In this document: one piece after another, positions 1 to 10,921 of the stretch | Layout: every line of letters starts with the position of its first letter | Numbering within the stretch: the stretch's first letter is position 1 | Source: Intestinibacter bartlettii | Lineage (GTDB): Bacteria > Bacillota > Clostridia > Peptostreptococcales > Peptostreptococcaceae | Direction: 5' to 3' (one strand) | Length of the DNA stretch: 64,000 bases | Assembly (NCBI RefSeq): GCF_000154445.1 | Contig: NZ_DS499559.1 | Position numbers and translations under genes: made by a program | Notes under the pieces: generated by a model | Seen by the model: the letters and a program-made list of their open reading frames with translations, nothing else | The model's database searches: none | Told to the model about the DNA's origin: nothing

Positions 1-1602
<1,602 letters not shown>

Positions 1603-1702
1603 AAATGAATATCATTCATTAAATGTTAGCAATTTTGAGGGTACTAATTGAATTATCAACTATAAGTTAGATAATAGAACTTAGTAAATCCAATAAAGAT
1701 TA

Positions 1703-1821
<119 letters not shown>

Positions 1822-1855
1822 TCTTTTTAATTTTAAAAAGTAAACATAACATAAA

Positions 1856-1908
1856 GGAAAATCCATTTAAATTTTTACATCAATAAAAGTTTAAATGGAT
1901 TTTTTTAT
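1856..1908 (+). terminator. rrn operon intrinsic terminator
   Basis: An inverted repeat (AAATCCATTTAAA at about 1858-1870 with TTTAAATGGATTT at about 1890-1902) is followed directly by a run of T. It lies just after the 5S gene and fits a Rho-independent terminator of the rRNA operon. Confidence 0.85.
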
Positions 1909-2060
1909 ACAGCAAATTATAAGAATATAAAGCCTGAATCGTTATTTAGAAAGACTTAAAGTATTTTAATATATTTTAATATAGATGTATTTAAATAGTA
2001 ATATTATGGGTAAAATATTGTTAGTTTAATATTATAGAGTTAGGATATATTAATATATTA

Positions 2061-2069
2061 TGGTATAAT
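2061..2069 (+). promoter_or_regulatory. extended -10 promoter element for uvrB
   Basis: The sequence TGGTATAAT is a perfect extended -10 (TGnTATAAT). No good -35 hexamer is seen 16-18 bases upstream, which extended -10 promoters tolerate. It overlaps the ATG at 2068, so that ATG is unlikely to start uvrB; the transcript would begin near 2076. Confidence 0.55.
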
Positions 2070-2109
2070 GGAAAAGGGAACTAATGTTCGAGAAAGGTTA
2101 GGTGATGTT

Positions 2110-4080
2110 ATGGATTTTAAAATAAAGTCAGATTTTAAGCCAACAGGGGACCAACCAGAGGCTATTAGAGAAATAGTAAATGCCATAAATCATGATGAAA
2201 AATTTTCAACTTTATTAGGGGTTACTGGTTCAGGAAAAACATTTACAATGGCAAATATAATACAAGAAGTTAAAAAGCCAACTCTTATTTTGGCACATAA
2301 TAAGACTTTAGCAGCACAGCTTTATAGTGAATTTAAAGAATTTTTTCCAGATAATGCAGTAGAATACTTTGTAAGTTACTATGATTATTATCAACCAGAG
2401 GCTTATGTAGCTCATAGTGATACATATATAGAAAAAGATGCAAGTATAAATGATGAAATAGATAAACTACGCCACTCTGCTACAGCATCGATTTTAGAGA
2501 GAGAAGATACTATAATTGTATCATCAGTATCTTGTATATACGGTATAGGGGATCCAAAGGATTATAAGGATTTAATGTTATCTTTAAGAGAAGGTATGCA
2601 AGTTGATAGAGATGATGTAATTAAGAAGTTAATAGAGATACAATACGAAAGAAACGATATAAATTTTGTCAGAGGAACTTTCAGAGTAAGGGGAGATGTT
2701 GTTGAAATTTTCCCTGTAAGTAATGATGAAAGAGCTATTAGGGTAGAATTTTTCGGAGATGAAATAGACAGAATAACGGAGATTGATTATGTAACAGGAA
2801 AAATAGTTGGGACAAGAAAGTATACAGCTATATTCCCGGCATCACATTATGTTACAACTCCAGAGAGAATAGAACAGGCTATAGATGCTATAGAAAAAGA
2901 ATTAGCCCAAGTTATTCAAGAATTTAAAGATAATGATCAATTGCTTGAAGCACAGAGAATAGAGCAAAGAACAAAATACGATATAGAAATGCTTAGAGAA
3001 GTAGGATTCTGTCAAGGTATCGAAAATTATTCGAGACATATAACAGGTAGAAAGCCAGGCGAAAAACCATACACACTTATGAACTTCTTTCCAGACGATT
3101 TCTTGTTGATAATAGACGAATCACACGTTACAATACCTCAAGTTAGGGGAATGTATGCAGGAGACCGTTCTAGAAAAAAATCATTAATAGATAATGGATT
3201 TAGACTTCCTTCTGCTTACGACAATAGACCTTTAAATTTTGAAGAATTTGAAGAAAATATAAATCAAGTTCTATTCGTTTCTGCTACTCCGGGACCGTAT
3301 GAGATAGAACATTCAACTACAGTTGCGCAACAAATTATAAGACCTACAGGATTATTAGACCCTATTATAGAAGTTCGACCAATAGTTAATCAAATAGATG
3401 ATTTAGTTGGTGAAATAAATAAAGTAGTAGAAAGAAATGAGAGGGTTCTTGTTACAACACTTACTAAGAAGATGAGTGAAGATTTAACTAATTATTTAAA
3501 AGAAGTTGGGATAAAAGTAAAATATCTACATTCAGATATAGTGACTTTAGAAAGAACTGAAATAATAAGGGATTTAAGATTAGGTAAGTTTGATGTACTA
3601 GTCGGCATAAACTTATTAAGAGAAGGATTAGATATACCAGAGGTATCTTTAATTGCTATTTTAGATGCAGATAAAGAAGGTTTCCTACGTTCTGAAACTT
3701 CTTTAATACAAACTGTTGGACGTGCTGCCAGAAATGCGGAGGGACGCGTTATAATGTATGCTGATAAAATTACACGTTCAATGGCAGCAACAATTGAAGA
3801 GACTGCTAGAAGAAGACAAATACAATCACAATATAATGAAGAGCATGGTATAATTCCAAGAACAATCAAGAAAGATATTAGAGATAATATTGAAACTCTT
3901 AAATTAGCTGAAGAAGAGGAAATCTACGGAATTAGTGAAACTGATAATAAAGACGAGATAAAAGAAAATATAGAAAAATTACAAGCTGAAATGATGGAAG
4001 CAGCGACTAATTTACAATTTGAAAGAGCAGCTCAATTAAGGGATAAGATAAAAGAATTAGAAGAAAAGTTACAAAAGTAA
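2110..4080 (+). CDS. uvrB: Excinuclease ABC subunit UvrB
   Basis: UvrB is the damage-verifying helicase-like subunit of nucleotide excision repair. It is loaded by UvrA and recruits UvrC. The protein begins MDFKIKSDFKPTGDQPEAI, the usual family start. Walker A GVTGSGKT is near residues 37-44, the beta-hairpin (YYDYYQPEAY) is near 90-105, DESH near 337, and a C-terminal UVR domain ends the protein. Length of 656 residues is normal. I chose the ATG at 2110, preceded by AGGTGAT, over the in-frame ATG at 2068, because the latter overlaps a promoter -10 box. uvrA follows after 80 bases, so the two are probably co-transcribed. Confidence 0.97.
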   Translation: MDFKIKSDFKPTGDQPEAIREIVNAINHDEKFSTLLGVTGSGKTFTMANIIQEVKKPTLILAHNKTLAAQLYSEFKEFFPDNAVEYFVSYYDYYQPEAYVAHSDTYIEKDASINDEIDKLRHSATASILEREDTIIVSSVSCIYGIGDPKDYKDLMLSLREGMQVDRDDVIKKLIEIQYERNDINFVRGTFRVRGDVVEIFPVSNDERAIRVEFFGDEIDRITEIDYVTGKIVGTRKYTAIFPASHYVTTPERIEQAIDAIEKELAQVIQEFKDNDQLLEAQRIEQRTKYDIEMLREVGFCQGIENYSRHITGRKPGEKPYTLMNFFPDDFLLIIDESHVTIPQVRGMYAGDRSRKKSLIDNGFRLPSAYDNRPLNFEEFEENINQVLFVSATPGPYEIEHSTTVAQQIIRPTGLLDPIIEVRPIVNQIDDLVGEINKVVERNERVLVTTLTKKMSEDLTNYLKEVGIKVKYLHSDIVTLERTEIIRDLRLGKFDVLVGINLLREGLDIPEVSLIAILDADKEGFLRSETSLIQTVGRAARNAEGRVIMYADKITRSMAATIEETARRRQIQSQYNEEHGIIPRTIKKDIRDNIETLKLAEEEEIYGISETDNKDEIKENIEKLQAEMMEAATNLQFERAAQLRDKIKELEEKLQK

Positions 4081-4160
4081 AATAAGTTTAAAATACAAAG
4101 AGTGTTTAATAATAGAAAGATAAAGATGAACAATACCAAATAACAAGAAAGGAATTTAGA

Positions 4161-6986
4161 ATGGAAGATAAAATAGTCATAAGAGGTGCTAAAGAAAACA
4201 ATTTAAAAAATGTAGATTTAGTCATCCCTAGAAATAAATTTATAGTATTCACAGGACTATCAGGTTCAGGAAAATCTTCATTAGCATTTGATACAATCTA
4301 TGCTGAAGGGCAGAGACGATATGTAGAAAGTCTTTCATCTTATGCTAGACAATTTTTAGGTCAAATGGAGAAACCTAATGTGGAATACATAGAAGGTCTT
4401 TCACCTGCTATATCGATAGACCAAAAGACAACTTCGAGAAATCCAAGGTCTACAGTAGGAACAGTAACAGAGATATACGACTATTTGAGACTTTTATTTG
4501 CAAGAGTGGGAGATGTATATTGTCCTGTTTGTGGAAATAAAATAAGTCAGATGACTGTCCAAGAGATTGTAGATAAAATATTAGAATTACCAGAAAGAAC
4601 AAAGTTACAAATACTGTCTCCTATCGTTAGGGGTCAAAAAGGAACGCATAAAAAAACCCTTGAAGGATTAAAAAAAGAAGGATTTGTAAGAGTTAGGGTA
4701 AATGGAGAAAATTACGAAGTTACAGATGAAATTGAACTAAGTAAGAATAAAAAACATAACATAGAAGTTGTTGTAGATAGAATAGTGGTGAAAGATGGTA
4801 TCGAAGGAAGACTTTCTGATTCTATAGAAACAGCAATTAAATTATCTGATGGATTAGTTATTGCCCAAATTATAGATGGAGAAGAAATACTGTATTCAAC
4901 TAAATTTGCATGTCCTGATCATGGAATAGGAATAGAAGAATTATCACCAAGAATGTTCTCATTTAATGCTCCTTTTGGTGCATGTGATGAATGTAATGGA
5001 TTAGGAGAACGTAGAAATGTAGATGAAGATTTAGTTATACCAAATAAAGATTTATCTATAAATCAAGGTGCAATTGCAGCGTGGGGTTCTGTTAGCAAGA
5101 GTAATGACACTTACTATAGCAAAATGGTAAGAAGCCTAGCTGAAATATATGGTGTATCACTAGATACTCCATTTAAAGATTTACCAGAAGACTTTGTAGA
5201 TGAGTTACTTTACGGAAGAAACAATACAATAGTAGAATTTGAATTTGATTCAAAATTCGGAGGAAGAAGAGAATATAGAGCGCCTTTTGAGGGTGTACTT
5301 GTTAACTTAGAAAGAAGATATAACGAAACTTCTTCTGAATATGCAAAGGATAAAATCGATGAATTTATGGCGGAGACTCCTTGTCCAAAATGTAAAGGTC
5401 ATAGATTGAAAAAGGAGGTTTTATCAGTTAAAGTCGGTGGAAAAAATATAATAGAAGTAACAGAACTTTCTATAAATGAATTAATCGATTTTATAAATAA
5501 TTTAGAGTTAAGCGAAAAAAATCAATTTATTGCTCAGGAAATATTAAAAGAAATACGTGAAAGAGCAACTTTCTTACGAAACGTAGGTCTTGAATATTTA
5601 AACTTAGCAAGAAAAGCTGGAACTCTATCTGGTGGAGAGGCACAACGTATAAGATTAGCAACTCAAATAGGTTCTGCTTTAGTCGGTGTACTTTATGTAC
5701 TTGATGAACCAAGTATTGGACTTCACCAAAGAGATAATGATAAGTTAATAGCATCATTACAAAACTTAACGAAAATAGGAAATACATTGATAGTTGTTGA
5801 ACATGATGAAGATACTATGAGAGCAGCAGATTATATCGTAGATATAGGTCCTGGGGCAGGAGTGCACGGTGGTGAAATAGTTGCTCAAGGTACATTTGAG
5901 GAAATAATCCAAAATCCAAATTCTATAACAGGTATGTATCTAAGTGGAAAGAAAACTATAGATGTACCAGAAACAATTAGAGAAGGAAATGGAGAATTTA
6001 TAGAAATAGTAAAAGCTAGTGAAAATAACCTTAAAAATTTAAATGTAAAAATACCTTTAGGAAAATTCGTATGTATAACTGGGGTTTCTGGTTCAGGAAA
6101 AAGTACACTTATAAATGAAATATTATACAAAAGTGTTGCTAACAAAGTAAATAGATCTAGAATGAAACCAGGAAAGCATAAAGAAATAAAAGGTATAGAA
6201 AATATAGATAAAATAATAAATATAGACCAAAGTCCTATAGGTAGAACTCCTAGATCAAATCCAGCAACATATACAGGAATATTCGATCATATAAGAGATT
6301 TATTTGCTATGACTAATGAAGCAAAGGCTAGAGGATATAAAAAAGGAAGATTCAGTTTCAATGTAAAAGGTGGAAGGTGCGAGGCTTGTAAAGGTGATGG
6401 AATAATCAAGATAGAAATGCACTTCCTACCAGATGTATACGTTCCTTGTGAAGTATGTAAAGGGGAAAGATACAACAGAGAAACTCTTCAGGTTAAATAT
6501 AAAGATAAAACAATTTCTGATGTATTAGATATGAATGTAGAAGAAGCATTAGAATTCTTTGAAAATATACCAACAATAAAAAGAAAATTAGAGACACTTA
6601 TGGATGTTGGGCTTTCATATATAAAACTAGGTCAACCATCAACTCAATTATCAGGCGGTGAAGCACAAAGAATTAAATTAGCTACTGAATTGAGTAAAAG
6701 ACCTACTGGAAAGACATTATATATTTTAGATGAACCTACAACAGGTTTACACATGGCAGATGTAGACAAATTAATAGATGTTTTACAAAGATTAGCTGAT
6801 ACAGGCAATTCTATCGTAGTAATAGAGCATAATCTAGATGTTATCAAGAGTTGCGATTATATAATTGATTTAGGACCAGAAGGTGGAGACAATGGAGGAA
6901 CTATTGTTGCAACAGGAACGCCAAAAGAAGTTTCAAAAGTAGAAAAATCTTATACTGGACAATTCTTGAAGAAATATTTTGAATAA
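4161..6986 (+). CDS. uvrA: Excinuclease ABC subunit UvrA
   Basis: UvrA is the DNA-damage-sensing ABC ATPase of nucleotide excision repair and acts as a dimer with UvrB. Two ABC modules are visible: Walker A GLSGSGKSS near the N-terminus and GVSGSGKST near residue 640, with ABC signatures LSGGEAQRI in both halves. Zinc-binding CxxC pairs occur in each half (CDECNG in the first, CEACKGDG with CEVCKGE in the second). Length of 941 residues is standard. The start at 4161 has AAAGGAA upstream. It sits between uvrB and uvrC. Confidence 0.98.
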   Translation: MEDKIVIRGAKENNLKNVDLVIPRNKFIVFTGLSGSGKSSLAFDTIYAEGQRRYVESLSSYARQFLGQMEKPNVEYIEGLSPAISIDQKTTSRNPRSTVGTVTEIYDYLRLLFARVGDVYCPVCGNKISQMTVQEIVDKILELPERTKLQILSPIVRGQKGTHKKTLEGLKKEGFVRVRVNGENYEVTDEIELSKNKKHNIEVVVDRIVVKDGIEGRLSDSIETAIKLSDGLVIAQIIDGEEILYSTKFACPDHGIGIEELSPRMFSFNAPFGACDECNGLGERRNVDEDLVIPNKDLSINQGAIAAWGSVSKSNDTYYSKMVRSLAEIYGVSLDTPFKDLPEDFVDELLYGRNNTIVEFEFDSKFGGRREYRAPFEGVLVNLERRYNETSSEYAKDKIDEFMAETPCPKCKGHRLKKEVLSVKVGGKNIIEVTELSINELIDFINNLELSEKNQFIAQEILKEIRERATFLRNVGLEYLNLARKAGTLSGGEAQRIRLATQIGSALVGVLYVLDEPSIGLHQRDNDKLIASLQNLTKIGNTLIVVEHDEDTMRAADYIVDIGPGAGVHGGEIVAQGTFEEIIQNPNSITGMYLSGKKTIDVPETIREGNGEFIEIVKASENNLKNLNVKIPLGKFVCITGVSGSGKSTLINEILYKSVANKVNRSRMKPGKHKEIKGIENIDKIINIDQSPIGRTPRSNPATYTGIFDHIRDLFAMTNEAKARGYKKGRFSFNVKGGRCEACKGDGIIKIEMHFLPDVYVPCEVCKGERYNRETLQVKYKDKTISDVLDMNVEEALEFFENIPTIKRKLETLMDVGLSYIKLGQPSTQLSGGEAQRIKLATELSKRPTGKTLYILDEPTTGLHMADVDKLIDVLQRLADTGNSIVVIEHNLDVIKSCDYIIDLGPEGGDNGGTIVATGTPKEVSKVEKSYTGQFLKKYFE

Positions 6987-7051
6987 TTTGGTATTACTAT
7001 AAATAGTTTGTAATAAAATAAAAAAATATGATATGATTTAATAGATAAAAG

Positions 7052-7088
7052 GAGCATTATGAGTTTGAAAAAATTTATAATGCTCTTG
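7052..7088 (+). terminator. possible weak terminator after uvrA
   Basis: GAGCATTAT at 7052-7060 pairs with ATAATGCTC at 7077-7085 around a 16-base loop. Only TTGTAAAA follows, so the T-run is poor. It may be a partial terminator or an mRNA processing hairpin between uvrA and uvrC. Confidence 0.4.
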
Positions 7089-7203
7089 TAAAATATACAG
7101 AAATAAAAATGCAGATAAAGTATATTTATAAGTATTGAATAAAATATTAAATACGAAAAATAGGGAATAATACGACTTTATAAGGAAAAAAGGAGATTTT
7201 TTA

Positions 7204-9018
7204 ATGTTTGATATTCAAGAACAATTAAAATTGTTACCAGAAGAACCAGGTGTTTACTTGATGAAAAATAAAAATGACAAAATAATATACGTTGGGAAAG
7301 CTGTTTCCTTAAAGAATAGGGTTAGACAATATTTCCAATCATCAAAAAATCATTCATCAAAAGTAAAATCAATGGTAAGCAATATAGCATCTTTTGAATA
7401 TATAATTACAGATTCTGAATTAGAAGCGTTAATATTGGAATGTAACTTAATTAAACAGTATAGACCAAAATACAATGTTTTGCTTAGAGATGATAAAACA
7501 TATCCATATATAAAGGTTACTGTTAATGAAGATTTCCCTAGAATAATGAAAGTAAGAAGAGTTCTGAAAGATAAGGCTAAATATTTTGGACCATATACAA
7601 ATGTTGGTGCTGTAAACGATACCCTGGAAATAATAAGAAATATATACCCAATCAGAAACTGTAATGTGGATATACCAAAGGCGATTAGAAATAGTGCAAG
7701 ACCATGTTTAAATTACCACATCAAAAAATGTGTAGGACCATGCACTGGAAACGTATCAAAAGAAGAATACAGAAAGATGATAGATGAAATAATATTATTT
7801 TTATCAGGAAAAGAAGAAACCTTAATAGAGATATTAAAGGAAAAAATGAATTCATGTGCAATGGAATTTAAATTTGAAGATGCAGCTATGTATAGAGATA
7901 AAATAAAAAATCTTGAAGAAATAATGGAAAAACAAAAAATCGATGCGTCTAATTCTGATGTGAATCAAGATGTAATAGCTTTAGCCAGAACAGAAGAAGA
8001 GGCTTGTGTCCAAGTATTCTTTATGAGAAACAGTAAAATAATTGGAAGAGAACATTTCATATTAGAAGGAGTAGAAGGAAGTAAATCAGACTCTATACTG
8101 GGCTCTTTTGTAAAACAATTTTATATGGAACAAGAATATATACCGAAGGAAATAATTATTGACGAAGAGCTTGAAGATAGATATATATTAGAGCAATGGT
8201 TAAGTGATAAAAAAGGCAGTAAGGTAACTATTACAATACCACAAAAAGGAGAAAAGAAGGGTTTAGCTCTAATGGTAAGAAAAAATGCCATGGAATATCT
8301 AAATAAATTTTCTCATTTAAATAAACAAAAATATGAAAAGAGTATAGGTGCATTAACTCAACTAACTGAGTTACTAAAACTTGAAACAATGCCAAAACGA
8401 ATAGAGGCATATGATATTTCTAATATTCAAGGTGTAGATTCAATAGGATCAATGGTTGTTTTTACAGATGGTAAAAAAGACAAAAAAGAATACAGAAGAT
8501 TTAAAATCAAGACTATAGTAGGGCCTGATGATTACGGTTCAATGGCTGAAATTTTAAGCAGAAGAGTAAAACATAAAAATTTACCAGACTTAATTCTATT
8601 AGATGGAGGAAAAGGTCAGGTAAGCGCTGTCCAAAATGTATTGGATCAAAATAATCTACAAATACCTTTGTGGGGAATGTTTAAAGATGATAAACATAGA
8701 ACAAAGGGATTAGTAAATAAATCACAAGAAATTGTACTAGATAGAACTACAAATTTATATAGATTTGTTGCAAGCATACAGGAAGAAGTTCATAATTATG
8801 CTATAACATATCATAGAAGTTTGAGAAAAAAATCTCTTACAAAATCTGTTTTAGATGATATACCTGGTATAGGGGAGAAGAGAAAGAAAAATCTTTTAAG
8901 TCATTTTAAAAATATTGAAAGTATAAAAGCTGCTACATTTGAGCAACTACTAGAAGTAGAAAGTATAAATAAAACAGCAGCAGAAAATATTTATAATTAT
9001 TTTAAATCGGAGGAATAA
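7204..9018 (+). CDS. uvrC: Excinuclease ABC subunit UvrC
   Basis: UvrC makes the 3' and 5' incisions in nucleotide excision repair. The N-terminal GIY-YIG nuclease is clear (PGVYLMKN at residues 15-22 followed by IIYVGKA). A UVR domain follows near 205-240, a C-terminal RNase H-like nuclease with LLDGGKGQ is near residue 460, and helix-hairpin-helix motifs (IPGIGEKRKKNLL) are near the end. Length of 604 residues is normal. The ATG follows AAAAAAGGAG. The hprK ribosome binding site lies inside the end of this gene, so the two are translationally close. Confidence 0.97.
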   Translation: MFDIQEQLKLLPEEPGVYLMKNKNDKIIYVGKAVSLKNRVRQYFQSSKNHSSKVKSMVSNIASFEYIITDSELEALILECNLIKQYRPKYNVLLRDDKTYPYIKVTVNEDFPRIMKVRRVLKDKAKYFGPYTNVGAVNDTLEIIRNIYPIRNCNVDIPKAIRNSARPCLNYHIKKCVGPCTGNVSKEEYRKMIDEIILFLSGKEETLIEILKEKMNSCAMEFKFEDAAMYRDKIKNLEEIMEKQKIDASNSDVNQDVIALARTEEEACVQVFFMRNSKIIGREHFILEGVEGSKSDSILGSFVKQFYMEQEYIPKEIIIDEELEDRYILEQWLSDKKGSKVTITIPQKGEKKGLALMVRKNAMEYLNKFSHLNKQKYEKSIGALTQLTELLKLETMPKRIEAYDISNIQGVDSIGSMVVFTDGKKDKKEYRRFKIKTIVGPDDYGSMAEILSRRVKHKNLPDLILLDGGKGQVSAVQNVLDQNNLQIPLWGMFKDDKHRTKGLVNKSQEIVLDRTTNLYRFVASIQEEVHNYAITYHRSLRKKSLTKSVLDDIPGIGEKRKKNLLSHFKNIESIKAATFEQLLEVESINKTAAENIYNYFKSEE

Positions 9019-9020
9019 TC

Positions 9021-9947
9021 ATGGAATCAAAAGACAAAATAGCAATATCAGACATTGTTAGGGACTTAGAACTTAATGTTGTTTATCAACCAGAAGGAAA
9101 GGAATTTTTCGTCAAATCACAAGATGTGAATAGAACAGGACTAGCATTAGCTGGTTATTTTGAATATTTTGCATTTGATAGAATACAAATAATAGGTAAA
9201 GGGGAATATACTTACTTCAAAAATATAGATAAAGAAAGAAGAAGGCAAATTTTAGACAAATTATTTTCTTATGATATACCAGCATTAATTGTTACAAGAG
9301 GATTGAAAATTGATGATGATATACTTGATGCGGCTAAAAGACATGGTAGAGTACTTATAAGCAGTGAAAGAAATACAACTAGATTTATCAATAAAATATC
9401 TAATTATCTAGACAACAGATTAGCTCCACATATAACGATACATGGAGTTCTTGTTGATGTATATGGTATAGGTGTACTTATAAAAGGTGAAAGTAGTATA
9501 GGGAAATCAGAAACAGCTCTTGAACTTATACAAAAAGGGCATAGATTAGTTGCTGATGATGCTGTAGAAATAATAAAACTAGATGATGATAGATTAGTAG
9601 GGCAAGCACCAGAATTATTAAAACATTATATGGAGATAAGAGGAATAGGTATAATCGATGTAAGAAGCTTATATGGAGTTGGTGCAATAAAAAATATAAA
9701 AGAAATAGGGTTAGTTCTCGAACTTGAAAGTTGGAATCAAGAAAAATACTATGATAGATTAGGACTAGATAAAGAATATGAAACTATATTAGGAAAAGAA
9801 GTTGAAAAACTTGTTGTTCCAGTAAAACCAGGAAGAAATACAGCTATGATAGTAGAGGTTGCAGCAATGAATCATAGACAAAAAATAATGGGATATGATG
9901 CTGCAATAGAATTTACTAAGAAATTATCACAAACAATACAAAAATAA
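9021..9947 (+). CDS. hprK: HPr kinase/phosphorylase
   Basis: This bifunctional enzyme phosphorylates and dephosphorylates Ser46 of HPr and so controls carbon catabolite repression in Firmicutes. Walker A GESSIGKS is at residues 156-163 and the family signature EIRGIGIIDVRS is at about 205-216. Length of 308 residues is normal. It begins two bases after the uvrC stop, with a GGAGG site inside uvrC. The uvrC-hprK pairing is not functional in an obvious way but looks like one transcription unit. Confidence 0.96.
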   Translation: MESKDKIAISDIVRDLELNVVYQPEGKEFFVKSQDVNRTGLALAGYFEYFAFDRIQIIGKGEYTYFKNIDKERRRQILDKLFSYDIPALIVTRGLKIDDDILDAAKRHGRVLISSERNTTRFINKISNYLDNRLAPHITIHGVLVDVYGIGVLIKGESSIGKSETALELIQKGHRLVADDAVEIIKLDDDRLVGQAPELLKHYMEIRGIGIIDVRSLYGVGAIKNIKEIGLVLELESWNQEKYYDRLGLDKEYETILGKEVEKLVVPVKPGRNTAMIVEVAAMNHRQKIMGYDAAIEFTKKLSQTIQK

Positions 9948-10028
9948 CAGAAAATTTACTTTAAGTTAATGGGATATTTATGAGTCTCTTGTATTATTTA
10001 ATTAAAAATAGACAGGAGGCTTTTTTAT

Positions 10029-10844
10029 ATGAAAATATTAGATAATCATGTACATACGCATTTTTCAATAGATGCGAAGGATACAATGGAAGATGTAATA
10101 AAAAGAGCTATAGATATTGGTGTAGATTATTTAACTTTTACAGATCATCTAGAATACAATACAGACCATTTTTCACTAGATATACCTCAATATATATCTA
10201 AAATAGCAGAATACAAAGAAAAATATAAAAAAGATATTGAACTACTGACAGGGATAGAAGTTGGATATCAGAGTCATCTGAATAAAGAAATAAATGAATT
10301 ATTGAATTTGTCTCAATTTGACTTTATACTATGTTCCACTCATACAATAGAAAAAATACCTGTATCATACAAAGAGTACTTTGAGGGATTTAGCAAAGAA
10401 GAAGCTTACAGAAAATATTTTAATTCTATAATACAAACTAATAAAGAATTCAGTAATTATGATGTTTATGGACATCTAGATTATATAAACAGATATGCAA
10501 TATATGAAGATAATAAAATTTTATATAATGACTATAGAGATGTCTTAGATGAGGTTTTAAAAATAATAATAGAAAAAGGGAAGGGAATAGAATTAAATAC
10601 TTCAGGTTATAGATATGGATTAAATTCTATACATCCTAATATTGATATAGTAAAAAGATATAAAGAGCTTGGAGGAGAAATAATAACTTTAGGATCTGAT
10701 TCGCATAGGGCAATTGATGTATGTGCTGATTTCGATAAGTCTTATGAGATGTTAGAATGCCTAGGATTTAGATATGTGCCAGTATTTAAAAATAGAAAGT
10801 GTGAATTTATACCGATATATCAAAGTGCATATCATACAGCATAA
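10029..10844 (+). CDS. PHP-domain phosphatase, HisJ-like (histidinol phosphatase family)
   Basis: The protein starts with the PHP metal-binding motif DNHVHTHFS (residues 5-13) and has further metal ligands in TFTDHLEY, STHTIEK, YGHLDYINR and LGSDSHRA. Its length of 271 residues fits the HisJ/YtvP type of histidinol phosphatase. No other histidine genes are nearby, so the substrate may be another phosphate ester. It has its own ribosome binding site (AGGAGG at about 10014) 81 bases after hprK and is probably the last gene of the uvrC-hprK unit. It is a paralogue, in fold only, of the shorter PHP gene at 44129. Confidence 0.75.
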   Translation: MKILDNHVHTHFSIDAKDTMEDVIKRAIDIGVDYLTFTDHLEYNTDHFSLDIPQYISKIAEYKEKYKKDIELLTGIEVGYQSHLNKEINELLNLSQFDFILCSTHTIEKIPVSYKEYFEGFSKEEAYRKYFNSIIQTNKEFSNYDVYGHLDYINRYAIYEDNKILYNDYRDVLDEVLKIIIEKGKGIELNTSGYRYGLNSIHPNIDIVKRYKELGGEIITLGSDSHRAIDVCADFDKSYEMLECLGFRYVPVFKNRKCEFIPIYQSAYHTA

Positions 10845-10845
10845 T

Positions 10846-10878
10846 AGAAAAGCCTGCCATGGAGAAACCACAGCAGAC
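10846..10878 (-). terminator. intrinsic terminator of the hydABC operon
   Basis: Read on the minus strand, an 11-bp stem with G-U pairs (GTCTGCTGTGG against CCATGGCAGGC, 5-base loop) is followed by TTTTCT. It lies 44 bases past the hydA stop. Confidence 0.7.
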
Positions 10879-10921
10879 CAATCTATTTATATATTATAGG
10901 CTATCAAAGGCTATTTAAATA

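Noticed and set aside
2068..2109. Upstream ATG as the uvrB start
   Set aside because: It overlaps an extended -10 promoter, and the family N-terminus begins at 2110, where a ribosome binding site is correctly spaced.
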